From: Virgibacillus ndiopensis
GTDB taxonomy: Bacteria > Bacillota > Bacilli > Bacillales > Amphibacillaceae
Direction of reading: 5' to 3'
Assembly (NCBI RefSeq): GCF_900187325.1
Contig: NZ_FZMZ01000004.1
Location: forward strand, 620,001-684,000
Length of the DNA stretch: 64,000 nt
Numbering within the stretch: the first letter of the stretch is position 1; every line of letters starts with the position of its first letter. Positions 1-7,767 of this stretch are shown piece after piece. The notes under the pieces were generated by a model, which worked only from the letters and a program-made list of their open reading frames with translations, made no database searches and was not told where the DNA came from. The translations under genes were made by a program, and so were the position numbers.

Positions 1-56
1 GCACATAAGTGTCAATAACTTTTGCTAGAACGATAATTGTAGAGATTAAATAAATA

Positions 57-87
57 AAAAGCATGGATAGTATGGGTCCATGCTTTT
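57..87 (-). terminator. Terminator after the exonuclease gene
   Basis: An 11-bp perfect stem (AAAAGCATGGA with TCCATGCTTTT) and a 9-nt loop lie just downstream of the minus-strand exonuclease gene. The A-run on the plus strand reads as a U-tract on the transcript. Bases 1-56 show no feature. Confidence 0.7.
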
Positions 88-104
88 CATTAGTGAGGCA
101 CCGA

Positions 105-719
105 TTAAAAGATTCTAATCTTACTGCTTCGTTTAAAAGATTTTGATTTTGGCGGTACATATCCACGTTCAAAAATTCTCCCTTTTGAGATCATACATTT
201 CTGTAAAAACATTTCCAACGAGTCGGATTCATACTCCTCGATAGCCTTTAGTAATACTTTTGCTGCTACTTTTGCATCCTCTAAGGCATGGTGATGCTCG
301 AACACGATATTATGATGGGCAGCAAGTGTGTTTAATTTATGACTCATTAAATCTGGCCAAACTCGTTTAGATATACTCGCTGTACAAAGATACTCCAACT
401 CCGGATAACGCAAATCAAATCGATCCAGTGTTTGCCGAACAACACTCATATCGAAGCTTGCATTATGTGCAATTACAATATTATTATCAAGATATTTATG
501 TAGTGTTGGCCACAGTTCAGCAAAAGTTGGTGCATCTTCTACATCACTTTCAGTTATACCATGAATGTATGTATTAAATGATTTGAATTCCATGAGTGGA
601 TTTATTAGGCTATAAAATTCATCAACAATTCCCTGCTCATTAGCAACGACAACACCAATTGCACACGGACTGTTACGTTTTTCGTTTGCAGTTTCAAAGT
701 CAATGGAGACGAAGTCCAT
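105..719 (-). CDS. DEDDh 3'-5' exonuclease, DNA polymerase III epsilon-like
   Basis: A 204-residue stand-alone exonuclease domain of the DnaQ family, expected to remove nucleotides from DNA 3' ends in the cytoplasm. The acidic residues are visible: D7 and E9 in Exo I (DFET), D90 in Exo II (HNASFD), and H143-x4-D148 in Exo III, which defines the DEDDh subtype. There is no polymerase or helicase domain, so it is a proofreading-like or repair nuclease rather than PolC. A basic tail (KSKSFKRSSK) follows the domain. The ATG has a good AAAGGAGA site. The gene is monocistronic with its own terminator. Exact substrate is unknown. Confidence 0.85.
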   Translation of the reverse strand: MDFVSIDFETANEKRNSPCAIGVVVANEQGIVDEFYSLINPLMEFKSFNTYIHGITESDVEDAPTFAELWPTLHKYLDNNIVIAHNASFDMSVVRQTLDRFDLRYPELEYLCTASISKRVWPDLMSHKLNTLAAHHNIVFEHHHALEDAKVAAKVLLKAIEEYESDSLEMFLQKCMISKGRIFERGYVPPKSKSFKRSSKIRIF

Positions 720-868
720 GATAAAAATCTCCTTTGTTTTCTAATGTCAATAACAATATATAATACTATGTATTTCTAGTGTAAGGGAGAAGGAATTTCA
801 TTGTAAATGAATGTGCATTGCTGTACCACGAATTAACGTAGTACTGCAATGCAATTATATCAACGCTA

Positions 869-2254
869 TTATAACTGTTTTACAGAATTATTCTTAAGAA
901 TTTTATTTGGGTTCAGAATGGCATCAGGGTCCAGTGCTTGTTTAATCTTTTGCATTACCACTAACGCTTCTCCATGTTCTTTTTCCTGGTATTCCTGTTT
1001 ACCAATTCCAACACCGTGTTCACCCGTACATGTTCCACCTCTTTTAAGTGCATAATTCACAATACGAGTGTTTACATGTTTCGCCTTTTCAACGTCTTCT
1101 TGATTAGCCGGATCAATCATGATCAAAGCATGATAGTTACCATCCCCAACATGACCAACAACTCCGCCACTGAGTCCTGAATCTTCAATGGCTACTCTTG
1201 CCTCTTTAATAGCCCCTGCTAGCTTGGAAATTGGTACACAAACATCCGTTACCATTTGCTTTTTCCCTGGATGACCGTGGATGTATGCGTAAGCTACATT
1301 GTGACGTGCCTCCCAAAGGCGATTTCTGGCAGCTGTATCTGATTCAAATTTAATTTCCTTACAATTTTTATCGAGAACAATTTCTCTCGTAAATTCAATA
1401 TCATGATTAAGTCCAGCTTCATTACCATGGAATTCCAAGAATAATGTTGGTCCTTCTTTGTATGTTGTTCCACTATAAAGATTCATTTGCTTCATCGATT
1501 GTTCATCAACAAGTTCAACTCTTGCAATAGGAACACCAGCCTGTAAAATACCGACAACCGCTTCAACCGCATCATCGACACTATCAAATGATGCTCTTGC
1601 AGCCATAGTATGTTCAGGAATTCCATAAACCTTTAGTGTTAACTCAGTGAAACACCCCAATGTTCCTTCAGACCCGACAAAGAGACCATTCAAATGAAAA
1701 CCCGATGAAGATTTTGCTGCAAGATTACCTGTGTGAATGATTGCACCATCAGCCAGGATAACTTCTAAATCACGAACTTGATCTCGCATGACTCCATACT
1801 TAACAGCGGTTGTTCCACTAGCATTCGTTGCTGCCATACCTCCAAGCGTTGCATCAGCACCTGGATCCACTGAAAAAAATAAGCCATACTTTTTAAGCTC
1901 TTTATTTAATTGTGAACGTGTAACACCAGGTTGCACCTTGACCAGAAAATCATTCTCCCTAACTTCCAGCACCTTATTCATGAGTGAGAAATCAATCGTT
2001 ATCGTATCCTGTTCATTCGGAATTACATTTCCTTCCAAACTTGAACCTAATCCAAACGGAACAACCGGTGAATGGTATTTGTTTGCTAGTTTCATAATTT
2101 CGCTAACTTCATCAGTAGTTTCAGGAAACACGACTACATCTGGAAAACGTGGTGTATGATACGATTCATCCTTACTATGCTGCTCTAAAATAGTTTCATT
2201 CGACGATACACGGTCACTGTTTAGTGCTTCTTGTAATTCTTCATAAAGACCCAT
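869..2254 (-). CDS. FAD-binding oxidase, GlcD / D-lactate dehydrogenase family
   Basis: A 461-residue flavoprotein of the vanillyl-alcohol-oxidase fold: an N-terminal FAD_binding_4 domain (roughly 40-175, with PFGLGSSLEGN and the DPGADATLGGMAATNASG stretch) and a C-terminal FAD-oxidase domain ending in the typical GTCTGEHGVGIGK motif near residue 420. Family members oxidise 2-hydroxy acids such as glycolate or D-lactate, usually passing electrons to the membrane chain. It starts 14 bp after the stop of the FAH-family gene, so the two form an operon that may catabolise a hydroxy or keto acid. No GlcE/GlcF partners are seen. The substrate cannot be told from sequence. A clear AAAGGAGATG site precedes the ATG. 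Confidence 0.85.
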   Translation of the reverse strand: MGLYEELQEALNSDRVSSNETILEQHSKDESYHTPRFPDVVVFPETTDEVSEIMKLANKYHSPVVPFGLGSSLEGNVIPNEQDTITIDFSLMNKVLEVRENDFLVKVQPGVTRSQLNKELKKYGLFFSVDPGADATLGGMAATNASGTTAVKYGVMRDQVRDLEVILADGAIIHTGNLAAKSSSGFHLNGLFVGSEGTLGCFTELTLKVYGIPEHTMAARASFDSVDDAVEAVVGILQAGVPIARVELVDEQSMKQMNLYSGTTYKEGPTLFLEFHGNEAGLNHDIEFTREIVLDKNCKEIKFESDTAARNRLWEARHNVAYAYIHGHPGKKQMVTDVCVPISKLAGAIKEARVAIEDSGLSGGVVGHVGDGNYHALIMIDPANQEDVEKAKHVNTRIVNYALKRGGTCTGEHGVGIGKQEYQEKEHGEALVVMQKIKQALDPDAILNPNKILKNNSVKQL

Positions 2255-2268
2255 CAGTCACATCTCCT

Positions 2269-3204
2269 TTAATCTCTTTCCTTTACTTGGTTTTCAAGCT
2301 TGCCTACGTTTTCAATTTCTAATGTTACAACGTCCCCATCTTTCAAAAATTGCGGAGGATTCATAGCAAAACCAACTCCATTTGGTGTACCAGTCATGAT
2401 AATATCACCTGGTTTCAACGTAATTAAGCTAGATATAAATTCTATTAAAAATGGAATATCAAATATCAATTTATTAGTGTTAGAGCTTTGGCGTTCCTCT
2501 CCATTCACATAGGAACGAATAGATAAATTATGGGGATTTCCAATTTCATCTGGTGTTACCACCCATGGACCAATTGGTGTACTACGGTCCAATGTTTTTC
2601 CCTGTAGCCATTGGGCTGTACGTTTTTGCAGGTCACGGGCAGAAATATCATTACCAATTGTATATCCAGCAATATGATTAAGCGCATCTTCTTTGCTAAC
2701 ATGTGATGCTTCTTTTCCAATCATTACTATTAACTCTACCTCGTAATCAAGTTTTTCTGTAAACATAGATTTTTTGATATCATCCTCAGGACCAATTAGT
2801 GCATTATTGAATTTTGCAAATAAAACCGGAAATTCTGGAATGTCGCTTTGCATTTCTGCAGCGTGTTCAGCATAATTTTTCCCGACACAAATAACCTTTG
2901 AAGGTGCTGGATTAGGAGTTGAAAAACTCACTTCTTCTGGGCCAAACAATACTTCGTTATGACCTTGTTTTGTTATATAATTACAAGCTTTCCTGGCACG
3001 TTCAACTACCACAGTTCCCATGGAAAAAAATGTACTTGGATCTGCCGGTAGAAGACTATCAATTAAATGAATAGCATCCTTTTCTCCCATTGAAATAAGA
3101 TAGGCATGATAACTTTCCTGTAAATCAATCACTTTCCCATCTACTACACAACCTATCCTATATGTACCAGGTTTTCCCTTAAATTTGTAGCTAACCAATT
3201 TCAT
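2269..3204 (-). CDS. Fumarylacetoacetate hydrolase family protein
   Basis: A 311-residue FAH-superfamily protein, a divalent-metal enzyme that hydrolyses or decarboxylates acylpyruvates and related dioxo acids. The C-terminal catalytic domain (about 100-311) carries NYAEHA, the DYEVELIVMIG metal-ligand strand, NDISARDLQ, GKTLDRSTPIGPW and the closing TGTPNGVGF motif. The N-terminal 95 residues match the short cap seen in HpcE/YcgM-like members. First gene of the pair with the FAD oxidase, 14 bp apart, suggesting joint action in catabolism of an organic or aromatic acid. The reaction is a family inference. ATG at 3204 is preceded by GAGGTGG. Confidence 0.85.
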   Translation of the reverse strand: MKLVSYKFKGKPGTYRIGCVVDGKVIDLQESYHAYLISMGEKDAIHLIDSLLPADPSTFFSMGTVVVERARKACNYITKQGHNEVLFGPEEVSFSTPNPAPSKVICVGKNYAEHAAEMQSDIPEFPVLFAKFNNALIGPEDDIKKSMFTEKLDYEVELIVMIGKEASHVSKEDALNHIAGYTIGNDISARDLQKRTAQWLQGKTLDRSTPIGPWVVTPDEIGNPHNLSIRSYVNGEERQSSNTNKLIFDIPFLIEFISSLITLKPGDIIMTGTPNGVGFAMNPPQFLKDGDVVTLEIENVGKLENQVKERD

Positions 3205-3305
3205 GATTAATCCACCTCGATTGTTAGGTAATATTTAATACTTATCGTACCATAAAAATTCAATCTATCCCCAATATTCAGTTAAAAAATATTCTAAATT
3301 TTCGC

Positions 3306-3334
3306 TTGACATTTAATACTCCTAAAGGTAATGT
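3306..3334 (+). promoter_or_regulatory. SigA promoter of the S-box transcript
   Basis: TTGACA (3306-3311), a 17-bp spacer and TAATGT (3329-3334) lie about 35 bp before the SAM riboswitch. This is a near-consensus housekeeping promoter read from sequence only. Confidence 0.7.
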
Positions 3335-3368
3335 GATTAATAACATTTAAAATTGAATAAGTAACTTT

Positions 3369-3520
3369 CTTATCCAGAGAGGTGGAGGGACTGGCCCTTT
3401 GAAGCCTCAGCAACAGGTTATTTAATACTGTGCTAATTCCAGAAGCGTAAAGCTTGAAGATAAGAAGAGTGATTAACTATTGTCTGTAAACCTCTTCTTA
3501 TCTTAAGAAGAGGTTTTTTT
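3369..3520 (+). promoter_or_regulatory. SAM-I (S-box) riboswitch with terminator platform
   Basis: The aptamer starts with CTTATCCAGAGAGGTGGAGG, followed by the conserved ACTGGCCC, CCTCAGCAAC and GTGCTAATTCC blocks, and closes with GATAAG, which pairs with CTTATC to make helix P1 (3369-3374 with 3459-3464). Downstream, GATAAGAAGAG (3459-3469) is exactly complementary over 11 nt to CTCTTCTTATC (3492-3502), the left arm of the terminator. Without SAM this forms an antiterminator; with SAM, P1 holds GATAAG and the terminator forms. It therefore should repress the MetE-like gene when SAM is plentiful, as known for B. subtilis yxjG/yxjH. Confidence 0.95.
3491..3520 (+). terminator. Intrinsic terminator of the SAM riboswitch
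   Basis: Ten perfect base pairs (CCTCTTCTTA with TAAGAAGAGG), a 3-nt loop and seven T residues. Its left arm is shared with the antiterminator described in the riboswitch entry. Confidence 0.9.
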
Positions 3521-3616
3521 GATGCAAACTACATATAAAGAGGTGATTCTTCTAATGAAGTAAGACACAACTTTCTCTAAAAGTAAATACAAAATAAAAG
3601 AAAGAAGGAATTTACT

Positions 3617-4723
3617 ATGTCAATCACATTAACGAAAGCACCATTTAAAGCAGATCACGTTGGGAGTTTGTTACGACCAGAAAACTTACACAAAGCAAGA
3701 AAGGAATTTAATGAAGGGAAAATCACAGCAAAACAATTGCGTGATGTTGAGACAAAAGAAATTAAACGTATTGTTGATAAACAAATCGAGGTTGGGTTAT
3801 CATCCGTAACAGATGGTGAATTCAGACGACGATTTTGGCATACGGATTTCCTTGAGCACTTGAATGGGGTGGAGGGGTATGTCCCAGAAATAGGCTATAT
3901 TTTTAATGGTGACGAGGAAACTGAAAAATATAACATACGAAATACAGGAAAGATCTCTTTTAATCCCAACCATCCATTTATAAAAGATTTTATTGTGTTT
4001 AATGAAATCGTTGATGGTCGTGCTGTTGCTAAACAGACAATTCCAAGTCCCAACCAATTATTTAATGTTGGTATACGTGATGAGAGTATATACCCTGACA
4101 TTGAGGAATATGCAAATGATATTATTAAGGCGTATCGTGATGCAATAAAGGTATTTTATGAAGCTGGTGTGCGTTACTTGCAATTGGATGATGTTTATAT
4201 TGCTGGACTTTCCTCACCAGATATCCCATTTAATGATGGAGCATTTTCAAGGGAACAATTAATTGACTTAGCACTTCGCGTAGTAAATAGCGTTTTAGAA
4301 GGTAAACCGGAAGACTTAGTGGTGACAACACATCTTTGTCGTGGTAACTATCGTTCTAATTGGGCATTTCAAGGAAGCTATGCACTGATCGCACCAACTT
4401 TATTTGCAAAAGAAAAGGTGGATGGTTTCTTCCTAGAATATGATGATGAACGTTCAGGAGACTTTAAACCATTAAAACACATTCCAAATGGTGGCGCGCA
4501 GGTTATTTTGGGAGTTGTAACATCAAAATTTGGAGAAATTGAAGACAAAGAAGCAATTAAAGCACGTATTAAAGAAGCAGCAAAATATGTTCCGCTTGAA
4601 CAGTTGTGCATAAGTCCGCAATGCGGATTCGCATCGACTCACCATGGTAATAAGTTAACAGAAGAACAACAATGGGCTAAATTAAAATTTATAGGTGAAG
4701 TAGCTCAGGAAGTTTGGGGATAA
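3617..4723 (+). CDS. MetE-like methyltransferase (YxjG/YxjH family)
   Basis: A 368-residue protein matching the C-terminal catalytic half of cobalamin-independent methionine synthase, without the N-terminal folate-binding duplication of full MetE (about 750 residues). It should transfer a methyl group to homocysteine to make methionine; the methyl donor for these short proteins is unsettled. Visible motifs are DHVGSLLRP near residue 14, DGEFRRRFWHTDF near 58, the QLDDVY strand near 190, HLCRGNYRSN near 236, and SPQCGFAST near 332, giving the His/Cys zinc ligands. Control by the upstream SAM-I riboswitch supports a methionine role. AGAAGGAA precedes the ATG. The gene is the only one on this transcript. 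Confidence 0.85.
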   Translation: MSITLTKAPFKADHVGSLLRPENLHKARKEFNEGKITAKQLRDVETKEIKRIVDKQIEVGLSSVTDGEFRRRFWHTDFLEHLNGVEGYVPEIGYIFNGDEETEKYNIRNTGKISFNPNHPFIKDFIVFNEIVDGRAVAKQTIPSPNQLFNVGIRDESIYPDIEEYANDIIKAYRDAIKVFYEAGVRYLQLDDVYIAGLSSPDIPFNDGAFSREQLIDLALRVVNSVLEGKPEDLVVTTHLCRGNYRSNWAFQGSYALIAPTLFAKEKVDGFFLEYDDERSGDFKPLKHIPNGGAQVILGVVTSKFGEIEDKEAIKARIKEAAKYVPLEQLCISPQCGFASTHHGNKLTEEQQWAKLKFIGEVAQEVWG

Positions 4724-4737
4724 AATGTGGGGGGCAG

Positions 4738-4766
4738 TGGGACAAGGGGGCAGGAACCTTGTCCCA
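4738..4766. repeat. GGGACA palindromic repeat, copy 1
   Basis: TGGGACAAGG (4738-4747) and CCTTGTCCCA (4757-4766) form a perfect 10-bp stem around a 9-nt loop. It lies between two convergent genes and may serve as a shared terminator, although no U-tract follows. It belongs to a family with copies near 49.9, 52.9, 53.0, 57.1, 58.0 and possibly 58.8 kb. Confidence 0.75.
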
Positions 4767-4783
4767 GTCCCAGATTCCCTGCA

Positions 4784-5533
4784 TTATGATGGATTCAGTA
4801 TCCTTTGTAAAAATTGCTGTGTACGCTGTTCCCTTGGCGCTTTAAGTACTTTATCCGGAGGTCCATGTTCGACAATATATCCACCATCCATAAAAATCAC
4901 CTCATCCGAGACTTGTTCTGCAAATTGAACTTCGTGCGTAACAATAACCATCGTCCAATTTTCTTTAGCAAGGTCTTTGATTACAGTTAATACTTCTCCA
5001 ATCAACTCTGGATCCAGTGCAGATGTAGGCTCATCAAACAACATTAACTCTGGTTCAATTGCAAGTGCTCTAGCAATTCCGACCCGTTGCTGCTGTCCAC
5101 CAGAAAGCTGATGAGGATAAAGATTCATCTTATCCTTCAGACCAACCTTCTCTAGAAGACTTTCCGCTAATTCCTGAACGTCAGCTTTGTTACGTTTCTG
5201 TACGATGATTGGTCCTTCCGTTACATTTTCTAAGGCTGTTTTATGTGGGAAAAGATTGTAGGATTGAAATACCATTCCCGATTTACGTCGTAATCTTAAG
5301 GCATCCTGTTTACTGATTTTCTTTTCGAAATTCAGTGTAAGTCCATCGTCAAACGTAAAAATTCCTCTATCTGGTTGCTCCAGGGCATTTAGACAACGTA
5401 GAAGCGTTGTTTTTCCAGATCCAGAAGGACCCATAATCGACAACACTTTACCTTTTTCAATTTCTACTTCAATATCCTTCAAAACTTCCAACTCATTAAA
5501 GGATTTAGCCAAACCTTTAATTGATAATAACAC
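4784..5533 (-). CDS. Amino-acid ABC transporter ATP-binding protein
   Basis: A 249-residue ATPase of the polar amino-acid uptake (PAAT) group. In order: Walker A GPSGSGKTT (about 35-43), Q-loop VFQSYNLFPH, signature LSGGQQQR, Walker B LMLFDEP, D-loop SALDPE and the H-loop VTHE. It energises import through the permease encoded 15 bp upstream. Third gene of the binding protein-permease-ATPase operon. Best B. subtilis analogues by layout are the cystine/polar amino-acid systems (TcyN, GlnQ, ArtM), but sequence alone does not fix the substrate. Confidence 0.92.
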   Translation of the reverse strand: MLLSIKGLAKSFNELEVLKDIEVEIEKGKVLSIMGPSGSGKTTLLRCLNALEQPDRGIFTFDDGLTLNFEKKISKQDALRLRRKSGMVFQSYNLFPHKTALENVTEGPIIVQKRNKADVQELAESLLEKVGLKDKMNLYPHQLSGGQQQRVGIARALAIEPELMLFDEPTSALDPELIGEVLTVIKDLAKENWTMVIVTHEVQFAEQVSDEVIFMDGGYIVEHGPPDKVLKAPREQRTQQFLQRILNPS

Positions 5534-5548
5534 CTGGGTTCCTCCTCT

Positions 5549-6253
5549 CTATGTAGCTGTATACCGTTCGAGACGTTTTTCGATAGCCTGTTGAACAATA
5601 GATAATAGAAAACAGATTATCCAATAAAGAATTGCTGCTTCGATATAAATCAGCATAAAATCATATGTTACTGCAGCAATTTCCTGAGCTCTCCTAAATA
5701 ACTCAGTAACAAGTATTAGTGAAGCAAGTGATGTATCCTTCACCAAACTAATAAATGTGTTTGATAATGGGGGTATAGAAACCCTTGTTGCCTGCGGTAG
5801 AATAATTCGCCTTAACGCTGTATTTTGCGTCATACCAATTGTATATGCTGCCTCCCATTGACCTTTTGAAATCGATATAATAGAAGCACGAATTATTTCT
5901 GATGCATAAGCCCCTACATTAAGGCTAAATGCGATGATGGCACTTGGAAATGGGTCAATGGTAATGTTTAAGCTTGGTAATCCATAGAAAACAATAAACA
6001 ATTGCACAAGTAAGGGTGTTCCTCTAATTGCCGAAACATATACAATCGCTGGTGTACGAACGATAGATGATTTTGAAAGACGCATAATAGCTGTTAATAG
6101 TGCCAATATAAGACCAGCCACAAATGAGATAAGTGTTAGTGGTATTGTATATTTAATCCCACCTTTAATCATGGGGAGGAGGGAGTTTTTGAATAACTCC
6201 CACCCACCTTGATCCGCAGTTATCGCAAATAACATATCATTTAGATGAAACAT
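5549..6253 (-). CDS. Amino-acid ABC transporter permease
   Basis: A membrane permease of the HisM/GlnP type with about five hydrophobic helices and the EAA loop (IISISKGQWEAAYTIGMT) that contacts the ATPase. The open frame reaches back to an ATG at 6295, overlapping the binding-protein gene by 59 bp. I prefer the ATG at 6253 (234 residues, GGTG three bases upstream), while ATG 6235, one base after the binding-protein stop, is also possible. None has a strong ribosome site, so translation is probably coupled to the upstream gene. Works with the flanking binding protein and ATPase in amino-acid import. Confidence 0.88.
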   Translation of the reverse strand: MFHLNDMLFAITADQGGWELFKNSLLPMIKGGIKYTIPLTLISFVAGLILALLTAIMRLSKSSIVRTPAIVYVSAIRGTPLLVQLFIVFYGLPSLNITIDPFPSAIIAFSLNVGAYASEIIRASIISISKGQWEAAYTIGMTQNTALRRIILPQATRVSIPPLSNTFISLVKDTSLASLILVTELFRRAQEIAAVTYDFMLIYIEAAILYWIICFLLSIVQQAIEKRLERYTAT

Positions 6254-7010
6254 CTTCACCAAACCAATCTTTAGCAATTTTAGCGAGGGTTCCATCTTCT
6301 CTCATCGCTTTTAATTGCTCATTAACAGCTTCAACTAATTTCTCATTTCCTTTATTGAAAGCAAAAGCTGTTTCTGAAGCATCGCCCTCTTCTGCTACTA
6401 TTTTAATACTTTTATCACCTTCTTGATTCAAATAATCAAGAACCGCAAGTTTATCATTTACCGTTACATCTGCACGACCTTGTTTCAATAATTCAATCGA
6501 TTGTGCAAGACCTTCTACGCCTACAAGCTCAGCACCATTCTCTTTTGCAATAGCCCCAAAGTTACTCGTCAATGATTGTGCAGATTTCTTGCCTTTTAAA
6601 TCTTCAAAGGAATTAATATCATCCGTTTCTTTTGGTACAACTACGACTGCAGCTGAATACGTATACGGGTTAGAAAAGTCATAGTTCTCTAAGCGATCTT
6701 CATTAATACCCACCTGGTTCGCAATCAGATCAAAACGTTCGGAATTCAAACCAGCAAACATAGAATCCCATTGTGTTTCCATGAATTCTACTTTTACTCC
6801 CATACGGTTCGCAACTTCTTTTATAACTTCAACATCGTATCCTGTTAATTCACCTTGATCATTATGAAAAGTAAATGGAGCATATGTGCCTTCTGTCCCA
6901 ACGGTAAGGACACCCTTTTCCATAACCTCATCATAAAGATTTCTTGAACCACATGCAGTTAATACAGCAATAAGTCCAATCATTAATACCCATAAAGCTA
7001 GTTTCTTCAT
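6237..7010 (-). CDS. Amino-acid ABC transporter substrate-binding lipoprotein
   Basis: A 257-residue extracellular solute-binding protein, family 3. It has a lipoprotein signal peptide with the lipobox LTAC near residue 20, so the mature protein is anchored to the outer face of the membrane. The SBP_bac_3 hallmarks are clear: VGTEGTYAPFTFHNDQGELTGYDVEV near 38, the GLNSERFDLIANQ strand, and SFEDLKGKK. It captures a polar amino acid for the downstream permease and ATPase. First gene of the operon; a GGGGG-rich ribosome site precedes the ATG. No S-box or T-box was found ahead of it. Confidence 0.9.
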   Translation of the reverse strand: MKKLALWVLMIGLIAVLTACGSRNLYDEVMEKGVLTVGTEGTYAPFTFHNDQGELTGYDVEVIKEVANRMGVKVEFMETQWDSMFAGLNSERFDLIANQVGINEDRLENYDFSNPYTYSAAVVVVPKETDDINSFEDLKGKKSAQSLTSNFGAIAKENGAELVGVEGLAQSIELLKQGRADVTVNDKLAVLDYLNQEGDKSIKIVAEEGDASETAFAFNKGNEKLVEAVNEQLKAMREDGTLAKIAKDWFGEDVSSK

Positions 7011-7175
7011 ATCTATTAAACCCCCAGTAATTTTATCGGAATAATTGATTATAACCTACCAATTAAGATAAGTAAAAGATTTCCTACTATGACTTAGAAT
7101 TAACAAAAAGATTTAATTCATTCCTTTTAATCAAGGGCAACTTTCTAAAAGATTATTGTTTTTACACAAATGACA

Positions 7176-7609
7176 TAAAATGCGACGTAAACACCAAGCC
7201 GAGGAGACAGAAAATATTACTTTCATACTAATGACATCCTGGGGAGATGATGCTCGGTAGGAGAGCGAGGATATCAGCAGGAGAGCAGGAACATCGTCAG
7301 GAGAGCAGGAATATCAGTAGGAGAGCGTGAATATCAGCAGGAGAGCAGGAATATCAGCAGGAGAGCAGGAACATCGTCAGGAGAGCAGGAATATCAGCAG
7401 GAGAGCAGGAACATCGTCAGGAGAGCAGGAATATCAGCAGGAGAGCAGGAACATCGTCAGGAGAGCAGGAACATCGTCAGGAGAGCAGGAACATCGTCAG
7501 GAGAGCGTGAATATCAGCAGGAGAGCGAGGATTGCAGCTGCTCCGGAAATCGTAGTGTATACTGGCTGTGGGAATAACAGCTACATAAGATAACTTACGT
7601 CACATTTTA
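7176..7609. repeat. Tandem-repeat region framed by 14-bp imperfect inverted repeats
   Basis: TAAAATGCGACGTA (7176-7189) and TACGTCACATTTTA (7596-7609) match as inverted repeats at 13 of 14 positions and enclose the 20-bp tandem array. Related ACGTCGCATTTTA motifs occur at 23.5 kb and, more weakly, 33.5 kb. No gene with a ribosome site is evident inside. Confidence 0.5.
7261..7540. repeat. Tandem repeat, 14 units of 20 bp
   Basis: Fourteen head-to-tail 20-bp units, each beginning GAGAGC. Two main types alternate: GAGAGCAGGAATATCAGCAG and GAGAGCAGGAACATCGTCAG. The first and last units share GAGAGCGAGGA, and a GAGAGCGTGAATATC variant occurs at 7321 and 7501. A degenerate unit precedes the array at about 7241. 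Unit length is not a multiple of three, so the open frame across it just cycles through three frames. Units have no spacer, which excludes a CRISPR. Confidence 0.95.
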
Positions 7610-7676
7610 CTGAAACTACGGATTTAAAAGTAATAAAATTTACGAAACGAGCCTTAATTAAAGGGAGTGTAATATT

Positions 7677-7725
7677 AACTGTGTAAGTAAGAAATGCGTA
7701 CGGTTTCTTACTCACACAGTTTTTT
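7677..7725 (+). terminator. Shielding terminator hairpin inside the IS256-like left end
   Basis: An 18-bp stem with one A-C mismatch (7677-7694 with 7704-7721), a 9-nt loop and a T-run. It lies between the left end and the transposase start, so it should stop transcripts entering from outside; some insertion sequences are known to limit read-through expression this way. Confidence 0.75.
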
Positions 7726-7767
7726 ATTTGGTAGAATAATAACTATAAAGCTAAAGGAGTGTTTTAA

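Noticed and set aside
4725-4928. Plus-strand frame after the MetE-like gene
   Set aside because: It runs antisense through a palindromic repeat and the end of the ABC ATPase gene.
7261-7540. CRISPR array
   Set aside because: Units are contiguous with no unique spacers and no cas genes are near.
7327-7593. 88-codon open frame across the tandem repeat
   Set aside because: It only reflects a 20-bp period without stops; residues repeat every 20 codons as the frame cycles, and the ribosome-site-like AGGAGAG is part of every unit.
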